Positions 17,024-27,270 are shown, counted from the stretch's first letter. The stretch: 64,000 bases of DNA from Novipirellula sp052161655 (GCF_052161655.1 NZ_CP197418.1:9114001-9178000); one strand, 5' to 3'. The notes: generated from the letters alone by a model not told the origin. Numbers and translations are program-made.

Positions 17024-18238
17024 ATGACATCCTTCCGCATCGCTAACGTTTTGGCACTGATTATCCTGGTGCTCTCTTTCGCGGGTGCCGCTGACGCGGA
17101 ACCGCCCAATCCCATTGACCAAGCCTGGGAGGTGACATGGTCGCGGTTCTATCGCGACGACACTCATTTGTTCTACGACTATTTGACTCGGTACGAAGAT
17201 GGCAGTGGCCTTTCGCACTTGCCCACCGCCGCAGAGATCCAGCGGCAATTCCCAAACGAATGCGGCTACGGCACCGGGATGGAAGATTGCATGATCTCAG
17301 CCGGAGTGATGTTGTCGATGATCATTGATCGCTACGAGGTGACGAAGGAGGAATCACTTCGGCAGCGGGCTTACGACGTTTTCCAGGGCATCCGGTTGTG
17401 CGCGACCGCCCACGGAGCCAATGGCTTTCTAGCCCGCGGCGTGTGTCACGAGGACCTGACGAGTATTTACATGAACTCGTCCCGCGACCAATACACCCAT
17501 GCGGTGCATGGATTGTGGCATTATGCGAAGAGTCCGCTGTGCAGCGAAGAAACTCGGCAAGAGATCCGCCAGATCGTTGCCGCGATCGCCGATCGCATGA
17601 TTCGCAATGTGACCGCCGAGAACGATTACGATTCGCTGCGCGCCGATGGAAGTCGCGACACGCGAGGAATCAGCCGAATGTGGAACGTAAAGGGGCATGA
17701 AGCCGCCCGATTGCCGATGATCTACGCGGCGGCGTGGGACATTACAGGCAAGGAATCGTATCGCGATTTGTGGCGACACTATATTGCCGATGCGGTAAAA
17801 CAATCGTTTGATGTCGAGAGCGGCCAACCCACGTACGCGTTTTTGCAGATGCAGATCTCACTGGACCTGCTTTGGCAAATGGAACCCGATCCACAACTGA
17901 AACAGCAGATGCAAGAGGTCATGACCACGGTGGCTCAGCGGTGTGCCGACCGAGCAATCGCAGCAGAGCAACGAGCCAAGCAGCTCGACCTGACGCGACT
18001 GTGCACGGACTGGCGAACGGGAGAAGGCATCTCCTCGGAGGGCAGCTATCGCACTATCTGGTACTGCATTCGCGAGAGTGGCGAAGCCGCGTTAGCACAA
18101 CTCGTGGCGAACACCCCTCTTCCCGAATCACAACAACAAACGCTCCAGCGAGCCATCAAGAGACTCGATTACGATCGCGTCTCCAGCAACGGCATCTTCT
18201 TTCTACAAGCCGCCCACTGGAAATCTCAAGCCAACTAA
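17024..18238 (+). CDS. Secreted alpha-helical protein, possible alpha/alpha-barrel enzyme
   Basis: 404 aa. A signal peptide ends near ADAEPP. The mature protein is almost all helical with regularly spaced aromatic and His/Asp residues ('YGTGMEDCMISAGVMLSMIID', 'GFLARGVCHED', 'DQYTHAVHGLWHYA', 'MWNVKGHEAARLPMIYAAAW'), which is the look of a six-hairpin (alpha/alpha) toroid of glycosidases and lyases. I cannot assign a family or catalytic residues. It starts at ATG 17024, 86 bases after the SHD1 lipoprotein, and converges on the Tat-exported gene at 18255. A secreted carbohydrate-active role fits the neighbourhood but is inferred. Confidence 0.65.
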   Translation: MTSFRIANVLALIILVLSFAGAADAEPPNPIDQAWEVTWSRFYRDDTHLFYDYLTRYEDGSGLSHLPTAAEIQRQFPNECGYGTGMEDCMISAGVMLSMIIDRYEVTKEESLRQRAYDVFQGIRLCATAHGANGFLARGVCHEDLTSIYMNSSRDQYTHAVHGLWHYAKSPLCSEETRQEIRQIVAAIADRMIRNVTAENDYDSLRADGSRDTRGISRMWNVKGHEAARLPMIYAAAWDITGKESYRDLWRHYIADAVKQSFDVESGQPTYAFLQMQISLDLLWQMEPDPQLKQQMQEVMTTVAQRCADRAIAAEQRAKQLDLTRLCTDWRTGEGISSEGSYRTIWYCIRESGEAALAQLVANTPLPESQQQTLQRAIKRLDYDRVSSNGIFFLQAAHWKSQAN

Positions 18239-18254
18239 AGCCTCCGACACTTTC

Positions 18255-19013
18255 TTAGCCGAATCGCTTGAAGGCCTCGCTTGACTTCAATTTTTCCGCT
18301 TTAATCTTGCCACCGGCAAGCTTCTCACCGAAAGGATCAATATAGACTCGGCCAGCCCTCTTAATCTCAGGGTCCACATTCAAAACATGAATGTTAAAGA
18401 TATAAGCCGTCTCGCTGGTTGCCTTGAACCAATGCACGTTATCTTTGTGATCTGACACGGTAGAGCATTGCCCGACTTGAAATTTACGATCGATCGTGGG
18501 CCGGATAATCATGTGATCGTCGTGATCTTCCACTCGATCGTAGTGCTTGCCGGCGAACTCGCCCTGCAAAACCAGAAACGCCGTTGCCATATTATTGTGT
18601 CCATGCGGAACCACGGAGCGATCTTGACGAAGTGCAAACATTTGATGTCCGAACACAAACTTCGTTGGCAAACCTTCGACGTCAGGAAACTTGGCACGAA
18701 ATGAGCGTTCGCCACGCTCACGAAAGGCCAAGTTGGCGGTGAGCTTTGGGAAATCGACATAACTCAAGAACTCGCTCACATCGATTTGACTAAACAACTG
18801 CTCCACCTGCTGCTGCCAATCAAGCTGCTTGAGTTTTTGACCTTTCAGCTCGGTACTGATTTGGTTCACCTCTGCGAGCCACTTCGCTGCAATCGGTTTG
18901 ACCTGATTGGCGATCACATCCGCGGCAAAAGCGTCGCGAGAGAGAATCGTCTCTAGCAACGAAAACGTCAGCAGTGATTGCAGCGTCTGCTTTCCAAAGT
19001 CGCGACGATCCAT
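18255..19013 (-). CDS. Tat-exported cupin-like protein
   Basis: 252 aa. The N-terminus 'MDRRDFGKQTLQSLLTFSLL' is a twin-arginine signal (RRDF) followed by a hydrophobic core and cleavage near AFA-AD. After a helical region (residues 30-100) comes a cupin-like beta-barrel with clustered potential metal ligands: 'VPHGHNN' (His-x-His), 'EDHDDH', and a later 'HWFK'. Tat export suits a protein that binds its metal in the cytoplasm. GAGAG lies eight bases upstream of the ATG. Thiol-dioxygenase-like or other cupin oxygenase activity is possible, but no family is recognised with certainty. Confidence 0.65.
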   Translation of the reverse strand: MDRRDFGKQTLQSLLTFSLLETILSRDAFAADVIANQVKPIAAKWLAEVNQISTELKGQKLKQLDWQQQVEQLFSQIDVSEFLSYVDFPKLTANLAFRERGERSFRAKFPDVEGLPTKFVFGHQMFALRQDRSVVPHGHNNMATAFLVLQGEFAGKHYDRVEDHDDHMIIRPTIDRKFQVGQCSTVSDHKDNVHWFKATSETAYIFNIHVLNVDPEIKRAGRVYIDPFGEKLAGGKIKAEKLKSSEAFKRFG

Positions 19014-19188
19014 AGAAATACTCTCTTAGAAAAGGGATATGGGACAGTGGATGCGAGTATATCGTGCGTCCCCCACGTCTGCTTTTTCTTTTAAGCCTGC
19101 TCTCTGGGAAAGCTTTCCGGATGGGAGTGTTGTAGAGTCGGCTTTGATATCATTGATGCCCGCCGCTCGCGGATGCCGAAAAGGTTCG

Positions 19189-19497
19189 ATGTACTTCGAT
19201 TCCTCTCAAATGGACAGAGTGGTTATGTGGCGTTCAGTATTCATCGCACTTGGGATCATGGCGGTCATCGTCGGCCTTGAATTTCTGTTTATCGATTCGG
19301 CTACGATCTATCAGGGCGAATCGGCGAAAACAGTCAGCTTTGTCGACCCCACGGGGGCCCCTGCAAACTCATCCAAAGTGTTCCGGCCGAAAGAATGGAT
19401 GCCCTGGTCGCTTCTTAGCGGCGGGATACTCACCATTGTCTACACCTATCTCATCCCCGTCCGCTACGCTCGCTGGCGACAATCGCCGGGGCAATAA
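19189..19497 (+). CDS. Small membrane protein, hypothetical
   Basis: 102 aa from the ATG at 19189, which has AAGG just upstream; the reading frame stays open further upstream to 19039, but that part looks non-coding. Two membrane helices ('MWRSVFIALGIMAVIVGLEF' and 'WSLLSGGILTIVYTYLIPV') flank a loop of about 50 residues, and the tail is short and basic (RYARWRQ). No known domain. It is a single gene between the divergent cupin-like gene and the LysR regulator. Confidence 0.6.
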   Translation: MYFDSSQMDRVVMWRSVFIALGIMAVIVGLEFLFIDSATIYQGESAKTVSFVDPTGAPANSSKVFRPKEWMPWSLLSGGILTIVYTYLIPVRYARWRQSPGQ

Positions 19498-19635
19498 AGG
19501 TTTGCGGGGCTACCACGCAGCGATGGAAGAAGGGGACAGTCTTGACGAATGCCAGTCAGCGATCTACCTTGCATTAAATCGGCTGCCACAGGGAAGCCAC
19601 ACTATTAGGAATACTTATTTAGCACGAATCGAATA

Positions 19636-20607
19636 TTGCACGTCCGAAATCTCGAGTTGTTCTGTAGCGTTGCCGACGAACGCAGCTTTTCCAAAGCTGC
19701 GGCCGAGCACGATTTGACTCAGAGTGCCGTCAGCCAGGCGATGCAACAGCTTGAAGATTCGTTACATGTGCAGTTGATTGATCGCTCGAAGCGACCGCTT
19801 GTGTTGACCGCGGCTGGTCAAACCTACGTCCGCGGACTTCGCGATATCCTGCGTCAACTGCAGCGGTTGGAAACGGAAGTCGTTTCCATCGGCGGCAAGC
19901 TGAGTGGCCAATTAAAGATCGGTACGATCTATTCGGTGGGACTCAGTTATCTGCCCGAGGCCAGCTTAGAGTTCGCGGCCTTGCACCCCGAGGTGGACGT
20001 CAAGCTCGAGTTTGGCTCGGTCGAAAAGGTCGTCGAGATGACGACCGACGGCGAGGTCGACTTTGGCTTGGTCAGCTTTCCACGCAACAACAAGACATTG
20101 CAAAGCGTGATGTGGCAGCAGGAGCCGATGCGATTGGTGTGCTCGTCGGAGCATCCGTTCGCCTCGCAAACCAACCTCTCTCTCAATGCCCTCAAAGGCA
20201 TCGCTCTGATCGGCTTTGATCGCGGTTTGACACTGCGAAAAGAGATTGATCAATACCTTTTAAAGGCAGGCGTATCGGTCGACACTCGAATGGAATTCGA
20301 CAACGCCGATTCATTGATCCGTGCGATTCAGGCAAGCCGTGGTGTGGGGATTGTCCCCGAAGCTGCGGTACGACGTGAAACGGCCAACGGATCCCTAAAA
20401 GTAGTAGCTTGTCGCGGGCTCCGGATGACACGCCCGCTTGGAATTATTTTTCGTCGACGAGGACAACTGAGCAAAGCGGCAAGTGAATACACTTCGCTGT
20501 TGCTTGGTCGCAGGGTTGAGACGGGAAAACGCAAATCCGGCAGCGGGAAGCATGCCGTGGAAAACTCAGCAACCGACGCCAGGACTGGCACATCGGTTGT
20601 CGCTTGA
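19636..20607 (+). CDS. LysR-family transcriptional regulator
   Basis: 323 aa with a TTG start. The winged helix-turn-helix is clear: 'LELFCSVADERSFSKAAAEH' then 'LTQSAVSQAMQQLEDSL' (residues about 5-45). Residues about 90-295 form the periplasmic-binding-like effector domain. The C-terminal 30 residues are a poorly conserved polar tail. It lies 105 bases upstream of gltB and reads in the same direction. In Bacillus, the LysR protein GltC activates gltAB, so control of the downstream gltBD genes by this protein is a reasonable but untested inference; LysR genes are more often divergent from their targets. Confidence 0.85.
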   Translation: MHVRNLELFCSVADERSFSKAAAEHDLTQSAVSQAMQQLEDSLHVQLIDRSKRPLVLTAAGQTYVRGLRDILRQLQRLETEVVSIGGKLSGQLKIGTIYSVGLSYLPEASLEFAALHPEVDVKLEFGSVEKVVEMTTDGEVDFGLVSFPRNNKTLQSVMWQQEPMRLVCSSEHPFASQTNLSLNALKGIALIGFDRGLTLRKEIDQYLLKAGVSVDTRMEFDNADSLIRAIQASRGVGIVPEAAVRRETANGSLKVVACRGLRMTRPLGIIFRRRGQLSKAASEYTSLLLGRRVETGKRKSGSGKHAVENSATDARTGTSVVA

Positions 20608-20712
20608 TACGCCCGAGTTGCAAAACGCATCGAATTAGTCGATTGGTTTTGCCCGCGGCACCGGGGAATCACGGTGTAACTCGGACGCCTCATCCAAATT
20701 TTTACTAGCGAA

Positions 20713-23700
20713 ATGGAAAGACTGAAAATGACTCCTCAACCCGAAAACAATAACCCAGCACCGAATCAACTGAACCAAGAACCGCAAACGGCTCCTAAAT
20801 CGGTTGCCGAATTCCATTTGCCACCGGCGCAAGGCTTGTACGACCCTAGCCACGAAAAGGATTCGTGTGGCGTGGGCTTCATCGCGCACATCAAGGGCAA
20901 ACCGAGCCACCAAATCGTCTTGGATGCGGACCAAATATTGCAAGCGATGGACCATCGCGGTGCATGTGGATGTGAACCGAACACCGGTGACGGCTCGGGC
21001 ATCATGTGTGGATTGCCGCACGCCTTTCTGAAGAAAGTGGCCAAGCGTGACCTCGGTGTCGATCTGCCTGCGGCGGGCCAATTCGCAGCCGGCTTGGTGT
21101 TCTTGCCCAAGGACGAAGCCGAGCGAAAGCAATGCAAAGAAACCGTTGAAAAATTGATCACCGAAGTGGGTCAAAAACTGATCGGTTGGCGTGTTGTGCC
21201 GCAGATGACTGACGTGGCAGATGTCGGCCCCACCGCGCGTCGCAGCGAACCAGTTGTCGAGCAGTTGTTCGTCGCCGCTAGCGATGGGATTAGCGATGAT
21301 GCGTTTGATCGCAAACTGTACATGATTCACAAGCAAGCCAGTAAGCTTCGCGCTGACAAGTCGCTCAAGCAAGCGATGATGTTCTACATCTGTTCGCTGA
21401 GCACGAAAGTGATCATCTACAAGGGAATGCTCACTCCGGCGCAGGTGCTGCCGTACTACCCCGACTTGCAAGACGAAGATTTCGAAACCCACTTGGCAAT
21501 GGTCCACAGCCGGTTTTCGACCAACACGTTCCCCAGCTGGGACCGTGCTCAACCGCTGCGTTTCATGAGCCACAACGGCGAAATCAATACGCTTCGCGGC
21601 AACTCGAACTGGATGCGTGCTCGTCAAGGATCGGCCAAGAGCGAATTGTTCGGTGACGATCTGAGCAAGTTGTTCCCGGTGGTCGAACCGCACTGCAGCG
21701 ACTCGGGAACATTCGACAATGTGCTCGAATTCTTGCTGATGAACGGCCGCACGCTGCAAGAGGCGATCATGATGATGGTCCCCGAAGCGTGGCAAAAACA
21801 TGAAACGATGCCCGAAGACAAGCGTGCCTTCTACGAGTACTTCTCGTGTTTGATGGAACCTTGGGATGGTCCTGCATCGATCGCGTTTACCGATGGCCAT
21901 TACATCGGCGCCACGCTGGACCGCAACGGGCTGCGACCAAGCCGTTATTACATCACGCATGATGACCGCGTCATCATGGCTAGCGAAGTCGGTGTGTTGC
22001 CGGTGGATCCTGCGATCGTCAAAGAGAAAGGCCGCCTGCAACCGGGCAAGATGTTCTTGGTCGACTTTGCCGAAGGCCGTTTGATCCCCGACGAAGAGCT
22101 CAAGAGCTCGTTCGCCAAGAAAATGCCATATGGTGATTGGCTCAAAGAGAACCGCATTCGTTTGTCGGACTTGCATCCCGAATCAGAGCCGCACGGCTTC
22201 GACAGCAAAACGCTGCTCCCTCGAATGCAAGCGTTCGGCTACACGATTGAAACAATCAACTTCATGTTACGTCCGTTGGTTGAACAACTTCGCGACCCCG
22301 TCGGTTCGATGGGCAACGACAGTGCGTTGGCTTGTTTGAGCGACAAGCCGCGAATGATCTACGACTACTTCAAGCAATTGTTTGCTCAGGTGACTAACCC
22401 TGCGATCGATTCGATCCGTGAAGAAGTGATCATGTCGTTGGAATGCTACATCGGCCCCGAGCAAAACTTGTTGGACGCCAGCCCCGAGCATTGCCATCGC
22501 TTGCTCGTGGATCACCCAATTTTGACCAACGAAGAAATCGCGGCGCTCAAGCACATCAATTACGAAGGCTGGCACAGCCGCGTGATCGACATCACGTTTG
22601 ACCGCAGCGAAGGCAAGGCGGGACTGCAGGCCACACTTGATCGGATCGCCAAGGAAGCCGAAGAAGCGGCCGACCAAGGCATTCAATTGGTCGTGTTGAG
22701 CGATCGCGAGATCAGCCATGACCGTGTCCCTGTTAGTGCGTTGTTGGCAGTCGGTGCGGTTCACCATCACTTGGTCAAGCAAGCCAAACGAACACGTATC
22801 GGATTAGTGATCGAAACCGGCGAAGCTCGCGAAGTGCATCACCACTGTTTGCTGGTCGGTTATGGTGCCGACGCGATCAACCCTTACTTGGCGTTCGAAG
22901 CGTTGTGGCAAGCTCGCCGTGACGGACTGATGGATTCCACGTTGGATGATGACAAAATCGTCGCTGCGTACCGCAAGGCTGTCGCCAAGGGCATGCTAAA
23001 GGTGATGGCGAAGATGGGCATCAGTACGCTGCAGAGCTACAAGGGCGCTCAGATCTTCGAGGCACTTGGCTTGAAGGACGAGATCATCGCTACCAGCTTC
23101 GTTGGTACCGCGAGCCGAATCCAGGGAGTTTCGTTCGACATTCTTGCCGAAGAAGCGATGCGACGACATCGCCTGGGCTATCCCGAGCGAAGTGTCGATC
23201 GCCAAACACAACTTCCCAACTTGGGCGAGTACCACTGGCGCGCCGAAGGCGAAAAACATGCCTGGGATCCTCAGTCGATCGCGACGCTACAATTGGCTGC
23301 GAGAAACAACAACGAAGACGCCTATTGGAAATTTGCTCACGGCATCAACGATGACAATCGCAAACGTTGTGCCCTGCGTGGATTGCTCGGTTTCAGAGAG
23401 GGAGTTGCGGGTGAAGCGATTCCGTTGGACGAAGTTCAACCGGCTAGCGAGATCGTCAAACGATTCTGCACCGGAGCGATGAGTTTCGGCAGTATCAGTG
23501 CCGAGTCGCACGAAACGTTGGCAGTCGCGATGAATCGGCTGGGCGGAAAGAGCAACACCGGCGAAGGGGGCGAAGACCCCGTTCGTTTCCAAACGATGGA
23601 AAACGGCGATTCCAAGCGATCGGCGATCAAGCAAATCGCATCGGGACGTTTCGGCGTGACGATCGAATACTTGACCAACGCCGACGAGCTGCAGATCAAA

Positions 23701-25356
23701 ATTTCGCAAGGTGCAAAGCCTGGCGAAGGTGGCGAATTGCCCGGCAAGAAAGTCGACAAGAACATCGCCCGGATTCGTTACAGCACGCCGGGCGTGGGCT
23801 TGATCAGCCCGCCGCCTCACCACGACATTTATTCGATCGAGGATTTGGCTCAGCTGATCCACGATCTGAAGAACGCTAACCGTGCCGCTCGCATTAGCGT
23901 CAAACTGGTTAGTGAAGTGGGCGTCGGTGTGATTGCCTCGGGTGTTGCCAAAGCGCACGCGGATCACATTTTGATCGCCGGCGATACCGGCGGGACCGGA
24001 GCCTCGCCGCTGACCAGTATCAAGCATGCTGGTTTGCCGTGGGAACTCGGGATCGCGGAAACTCATCAAGTTTTGGTGCTCAACGATTTGCGAAGCCGCG
24101 TGGTTTTACAAACCGACGGTGGTCTAAAAACAGGCCGCGACGTTGTGATCGCTGCACTGCTCGGTGCGGAAGAATTCGGCTTCGCCACCGCGCCGCTGAT
24201 CACACTCGGATGCATCATGATGCGTAAGTGTCACTTGAACACTTGCCCGGTTGGCATCGCGACTCAGGACCCTGAACTGCGAGCCAAGTTTACGGGCAAG
24301 CCAGAGCATGTCGTGAATTACTTGTTCATGGTTGCCGAGGAAGCTCGCCGCATCATGGCAAAACTCGGTTTCCGCACGATCGACGAAATGGTCGGACGCA
24401 CCGATTGCCTGAAGACCGAAGAAGCGATTCGCCACTGGAAGATGGACGGTCTCGATTTGACCCCGATCTTGCAACCGGCGAACAAGCCACATCCCGCTGT
24501 CGACGTCCGCTGCACGCGTGCCCAAGATCATGGATTGGAAAAATCCTTGGACATGACGCTATTGTTGGAAGCTGCGATGCCCGCACTCGAAAGCGGAACG
24601 AAGGTGACGATCGAATCGCCGATCATCAACATCAACCGTACCGTGGGCACGATCCTCAGCAACGAAGTGGCCAAGCGATACGGTCAAGCAGGGCTTCCCG
24701 ACGGCACGATTCATATCAAGCTGACCGGTTCGGCGGGGCAAAGTTTGGGTGCGTTCCTATCACACGGAATCACGATCGAACTCGATGGTGATGCCAACGA
24801 TTACGTCGGCAAGGGACTTTCGGGCGGTCGCGTCGTGGTTTACCCACCGAAGCAAAGCAGCTTTATCGCCGAGGACAACATCCTTGTCGGCAACGTCTGC
24901 CTATACGGAGCAACGGGTGGTGAAGCGTTCTTGCGAGGACGTGCCGCCGAGCGTTTTGCGGTTCGCAACAGCGGTGCCAAAACCGTCGTCGAAGGTGTCG
25001 GCGACCATGGTTGTGAATACATGACCGGCGGCCGCGTGATTGTGCTGGGAACGACCGGGCGAAATTTCGCAGCCGGGATGTCCGGAGGAATCGCTTATGT
25101 CTGGGACAAGAAGGGCGACTTCAACTTGAATTGCAACCTCGCCACTGTGGAACTCGAGTCGATCGAAGGCGACGAGGAACAGGCCGAGGTTAAGGAGTTG
25201 ATCCAATTGCACTACGACTACACCGGAAGTGCTGTGGCCAAGCAAGCACTGGAGGACTGGACCACGTTTGTCGCACAGTGCGTCAAGGTAATGCCGCGAG
25301 ACTACAAACGCGTCTTGCAAGAAATGAAGGCTCAAACCGTCGCTTCGGCGTCGTAA
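20713..25356 (+). CDS. gltB: Glutamate synthase (NADPH) large subunit
   Basis: 1547 aa, the usual length. The enzyme makes two glutamates from glutamine and 2-oxoglutarate. The propeptide ends before Cys52 ('HEKDSCGVGFIAHIKG'), the N-terminal nucleophile of the class-II glutamine amidotransferase domain (about 52-440). A central domain follows. The FMN-binding synthase domain (about 860-1230) contains 'SFGSISAESHETLA', 'HILIAGDTGGTGASPL' and the 3Fe-4S cysteines in 'CIMMRKCHLNTCPVGIA'. The C-terminal GXGXG beta-helix (about 1290-1500) includes 'LTGSAGQSLGAFL' and 'GATGGEAFLRGRAAERFAVR'. An ATG at 20728 is an alternative start. gltD follows after 127 bases, so the two probably form one transcript. 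Confidence 0.97.
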   Translation: MERLKMTPQPENNNPAPNQLNQEPQTAPKSVAEFHLPPAQGLYDPSHEKDSCGVGFIAHIKGKPSHQIVLDADQILQAMDHRGACGCEPNTGDGSGIMCGLPHAFLKKVAKRDLGVDLPAAGQFAAGLVFLPKDEAERKQCKETVEKLITEVGQKLIGWRVVPQMTDVADVGPTARRSEPVVEQLFVAASDGISDDAFDRKLYMIHKQASKLRADKSLKQAMMFYICSLSTKVIIYKGMLTPAQVLPYYPDLQDEDFETHLAMVHSRFSTNTFPSWDRAQPLRFMSHNGEINTLRGNSNWMRARQGSAKSELFGDDLSKLFPVVEPHCSDSGTFDNVLEFLLMNGRTLQEAIMMMVPEAWQKHETMPEDKRAFYEYFSCLMEPWDGPASIAFTDGHYIGATLDRNGLRPSRYYITHDDRVIMASEVGVLPVDPAIVKEKGRLQPGKMFLVDFAEGRLIPDEELKSSFAKKMPYGDWLKENRIRLSDLHPESEPHGFDSKTLLPRMQAFGYTIETINFMLRPLVEQLRDPVGSMGNDSALACLSDKPRMIYDYFKQLFAQVTNPAIDSIREEVIMSLECYIGPEQNLLDASPEHCHRLLVDHPILTNEEIAALKHINYEGWHSRVIDITFDRSEGKAGLQATLDRIAKEAEEAADQGIQLVVLSDREISHDRVPVSALLAVGAVHHHLVKQAKRTRIGLVIETGEAREVHHHCLLVGYGADAINPYLAFEALWQARRDGLMDSTLDDDKIVAAYRKAVAKGMLKVMAKMGISTLQSYKGAQIFEALGLKDEIIATSFVGTASRIQGVSFDILAEEAMRRHRLGYPERSVDRQTQLPNLGEYHWRAEGEKHAWDPQSIATLQLAARNNNEDAYWKFAHGINDDNRKRCALRGLLGFREGVAGEAIPLDEVQPASEIVKRFCTGAMSFGSISAESHETLAVAMNRLGGKSNTGEGGEDPVRFQTMENGDSKRSAIKQIASGRFGVTIEYLTNADELQIKISQGAKPGEGGELPGKKVDKNIARIRYSTPGVGLISPPPHHDIYSIEDLAQLIHDLKNANRAARISVKLVSEVGVGVIASGVAKAHADHILIAGDTGGTGASPLTSIKHAGLPWELGIAETHQVLVLNDLRSRVVLQTDGGLKTGRDVVIAALLGAEEFGFATAPLITLGCIMMRKCHLNTCPVGIATQDPELRAKFTGKPEHVVNYLFMVAEEARRIMAKLGFRTIDEMVGRTDCLKTEEAIRHWKMDGLDLTPILQPANKPHPAVDVRCTRAQDHGLEKSLDMTLLLEAAMPALESGTKVTIESPIININRTVGTILSNEVAKRYGQAGLPDGTIHIKLTGSAGQSLGAFLSHGITIELDGDANDYVGKGLSGGRVVVYPPKQSSFIAEDNILVGNVCLYGATGGEAFLRGRAAERFAVRNSGAKTVVEGVGDHGCEYMTGGRVIVLGTTGRNFAAGMSGGIAYVWDKKGDFNLNCNLATVELESIEGDEEQAEVKELIQLHYDYTGSAVAKQALEDWTTFVAQCVKVMPRDYKRVLQEMKAQTVASAS

Positions 25357-25483
25357 GCCCAACAAAATCGTCGACCGGTCTGTGTCATACACACGGGCCG
25401 CTCGACTTCCCTGCAGAGGGCGACCGCAAATCGGCGGCGTCCATTACCGAACAACCACCACACCGACACGATTGAGAATAGTT

Positions 25484-26986
25484 ATGGGAAAGCCAACCGG
25501 ATTCAAAGAGTTTGATCGCAAGAAAGTCGCCTGGCGACTGCCCGTCGTCCGCATCAACGATTACGACGAAATCTACACCGAACCTCGAGTCGAGCACCTG
25601 CGTGAACAAGGCGCCCGGTGTATGGATTGTGGCGTGCCATTTTGTCAATCGACCAGCGGTTGCCCGATCGACAACTTGATCCCCGAGTGGAACGACTTGG
25701 TTTACAACGACCGCTGGAAAGAAGCGATCGAACGACTCCACAAAACCAACAACTTCCCCGAGTTCACCGGCCGCGTGTGTCCTGCACCGTGCGAAGGTTC
25801 GTGCGTGCTGGGGATCACGAACCCTCCCGTGACGATCAAGAACATTGAAAACGCGATCGTCGATCGTGCTTGGGAAGAAGGCTGGATCCATCCGGAACCG
25901 CCCACCTCACGCACTGGCAAAAAGGTGGCAATCGTCGGCAGTGGTCCTGCGGGTTTGACCGCTGCGGATCAATTGAACAAAGCCGGTCACGAAGTCACGG
26001 TCTACGAACGAGCCGACCGCATCGGTGGATTGCTGCAATATGGCATCCCCAACATGAAGCTTTCCAAAGAAGTGATCCAGCGACGGGTCGACAAGATGAC
26101 TGCCGAAGGCATCAAGTTCGTGACCGGCGTGAACGTCGGCCAAGATGTCGATGCGAAAGAATTGATCAACGACTTTGACGCACTGCTGTTGGCTTGCGGA
26201 GCGACCAAGCCTCGTGATTTGCCGATCGCAAACCGCGATGCCAACGGCGTTCACGTTGCAATGGAATTCTTGACTGCCAACACGAAACAAAGCGTGCACG
26301 GCGATACGCTCGGTGATGAGTTCATCAGCGCCGAAGGCAAAGACGTGATCGTGATCGGCGGTGGTGACACCGGTACCGACTGTATCGGCACGAGCATCCG
26401 TCACGGTTGTCGTAGCCTGGTCAACTTTGAATTGTTGCCACAACCGCCCGAGGATCGTGCTCCTGAAAATCCATGGCCCGAATGGCCGCGTATCTTCCGC
26501 GTCGATTATGGTCATGAAGAAGCAACGGCAAAGTTCGGACGTGATCCTCGCGAGTACCAAATCCTCAGCAAGGAATTCCTCAAGGACGAAGCCGGCAACT
26601 TGCGTGGCATCAAAACCGTTCAAGTTCAGTGGACCAAGGGAGACGATGGCGGCTGGAAAATGGCCGAAGTCGAAGGTAGCGAGAAAGAATGGCCAGCCCA
26701 GTTGATCTTGCTGGCGATGGGCTTCTTGGGGCCTGAGCAATACATCGCCAAATCGCTCGGCATCGAATGCGATCCACGCAGCAATTACCAAGCGACGCAC
26801 GGTGAGTTTACCACCAGCATCGAAGGGGTCTTTGCCGCAGGCGATTGCCGTCGTGGCCAGAGCTTGGTCGTATGGGCGATCAACGAAGGTCGTGGCGCAG
26901 CGCGAGCGATCGACATCTACTTGGAAGGATCCAGTTCGTTGCCAGCCCCCGGCACAACCATGGGCACTTCGATGGAAGTCAGCTAA
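25484..26986 (+). CDS. gltD: Glutamate synthase small subunit
   Basis: 500 aa from the ATG at 25484 (the frame is open further upstream, but that part is not conserved-looking). The N-terminal region binds two 4Fe-4S clusters: 'RCMDCGVPFCQSTSGCPI' and 'RVCPAPCEGSCVLGI'. The FAD-binding Rossmann motif is 'VAIVGSGPAGLTAADQL' (near residue 145) and the NADPH-binding motif is 'VIVIGGGDTGTDCIGT' (near 290). The C-terminal 'GVFAAGDCRRGQSLVVWAI' closes the FAD site. GltD feeds electrons from NADPH to GltB for ammonia assimilation. Confidence 0.96.
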   Translation: MGKPTGFKEFDRKKVAWRLPVVRINDYDEIYTEPRVEHLREQGARCMDCGVPFCQSTSGCPIDNLIPEWNDLVYNDRWKEAIERLHKTNNFPEFTGRVCPAPCEGSCVLGITNPPVTIKNIENAIVDRAWEEGWIHPEPPTSRTGKKVAIVGSGPAGLTAADQLNKAGHEVTVYERADRIGGLLQYGIPNMKLSKEVIQRRVDKMTAEGIKFVTGVNVGQDVDAKELINDFDALLLACGATKPRDLPIANRDANGVHVAMEFLTANTKQSVHGDTLGDEFISAEGKDVIVIGGGDTGTDCIGTSIRHGCRSLVNFELLPQPPEDRAPENPWPEWPRIFRVDYGHEEATAKFGRDPREYQILSKEFLKDEAGNLRGIKTVQVQWTKGDDGGWKMAEVEGSEKEWPAQLILLAMGFLGPEQYIAKSLGIECDPRSNYQATHGEFTTSIEGVFAAGDCRRGQSLVVWAINEGRGAARAIDIYLEGSSSLPAPGTTMGTSMEVS

Positions 26987-27013
26987 GCAGCTTACTTAGC
27001 AGATGCCGACAAT

Positions 27014-27180
27014 ACGTCGATCCTATTGTGAGCCGTGGGCCGTAAGGCACCGGGTAATGCGTGGAACCTGGCCGCTCACGCGCTAGCGGCTCACAAAATC
27101 AACAAGCCGATAGCCGCGGTGAGCGCCAATATTGCAGGAAACATGCCCGCGGCTAGCGCCGTCGGCTCAGATCACTATGG
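27014..27180. repeat. Composite intergenic repeat (shared with 47041-47270)
   Basis: A core at about 27029-27093 starts gtgagccg and ends cggctcac, with an internal palindrome around gcaccggg. It is followed by aaatcaac...gatagc, the decayed right end of the 128-bp GCTAGC element, and then by a segment ending gcggctagcgccgtcggctca. The same order of parts is seen at 47041-47270, where the 128-bp element is complete. No ORF. Confidence 0.75.
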
Positions 27181-27202
27181 GGAATGACTGGCGGCGTCTT
27201 CC

Positions 27203-27270
27203 GTAGTGGACGAGGCAACGAGTCCTTTTTGGCTGAATGAAGCTGCGGGACTCGTAGCCTCGTCCACTAC
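27203..27270. repeat. Inverted pair of GTAG-headed REP-like sequences
   Basis: Two 23-bp arms (27203-27225 and 27248-27270) are inverted copies with one mismatch. The left arm begins GTAGTGGACGAGG and the right arm ends with the complement, CCTCGTCCACTAC. The pair can fold into a long hairpin separated by about 22 bases. It lies in the 450-base spacer after gltD. Confidence 0.8.

Noticed and set aside
20635..22176. 513-codon open frame on the minus strand opposite gltB
   Set aside because: Antisense to the glutaminase domain of gltB with no recognisable protein features.
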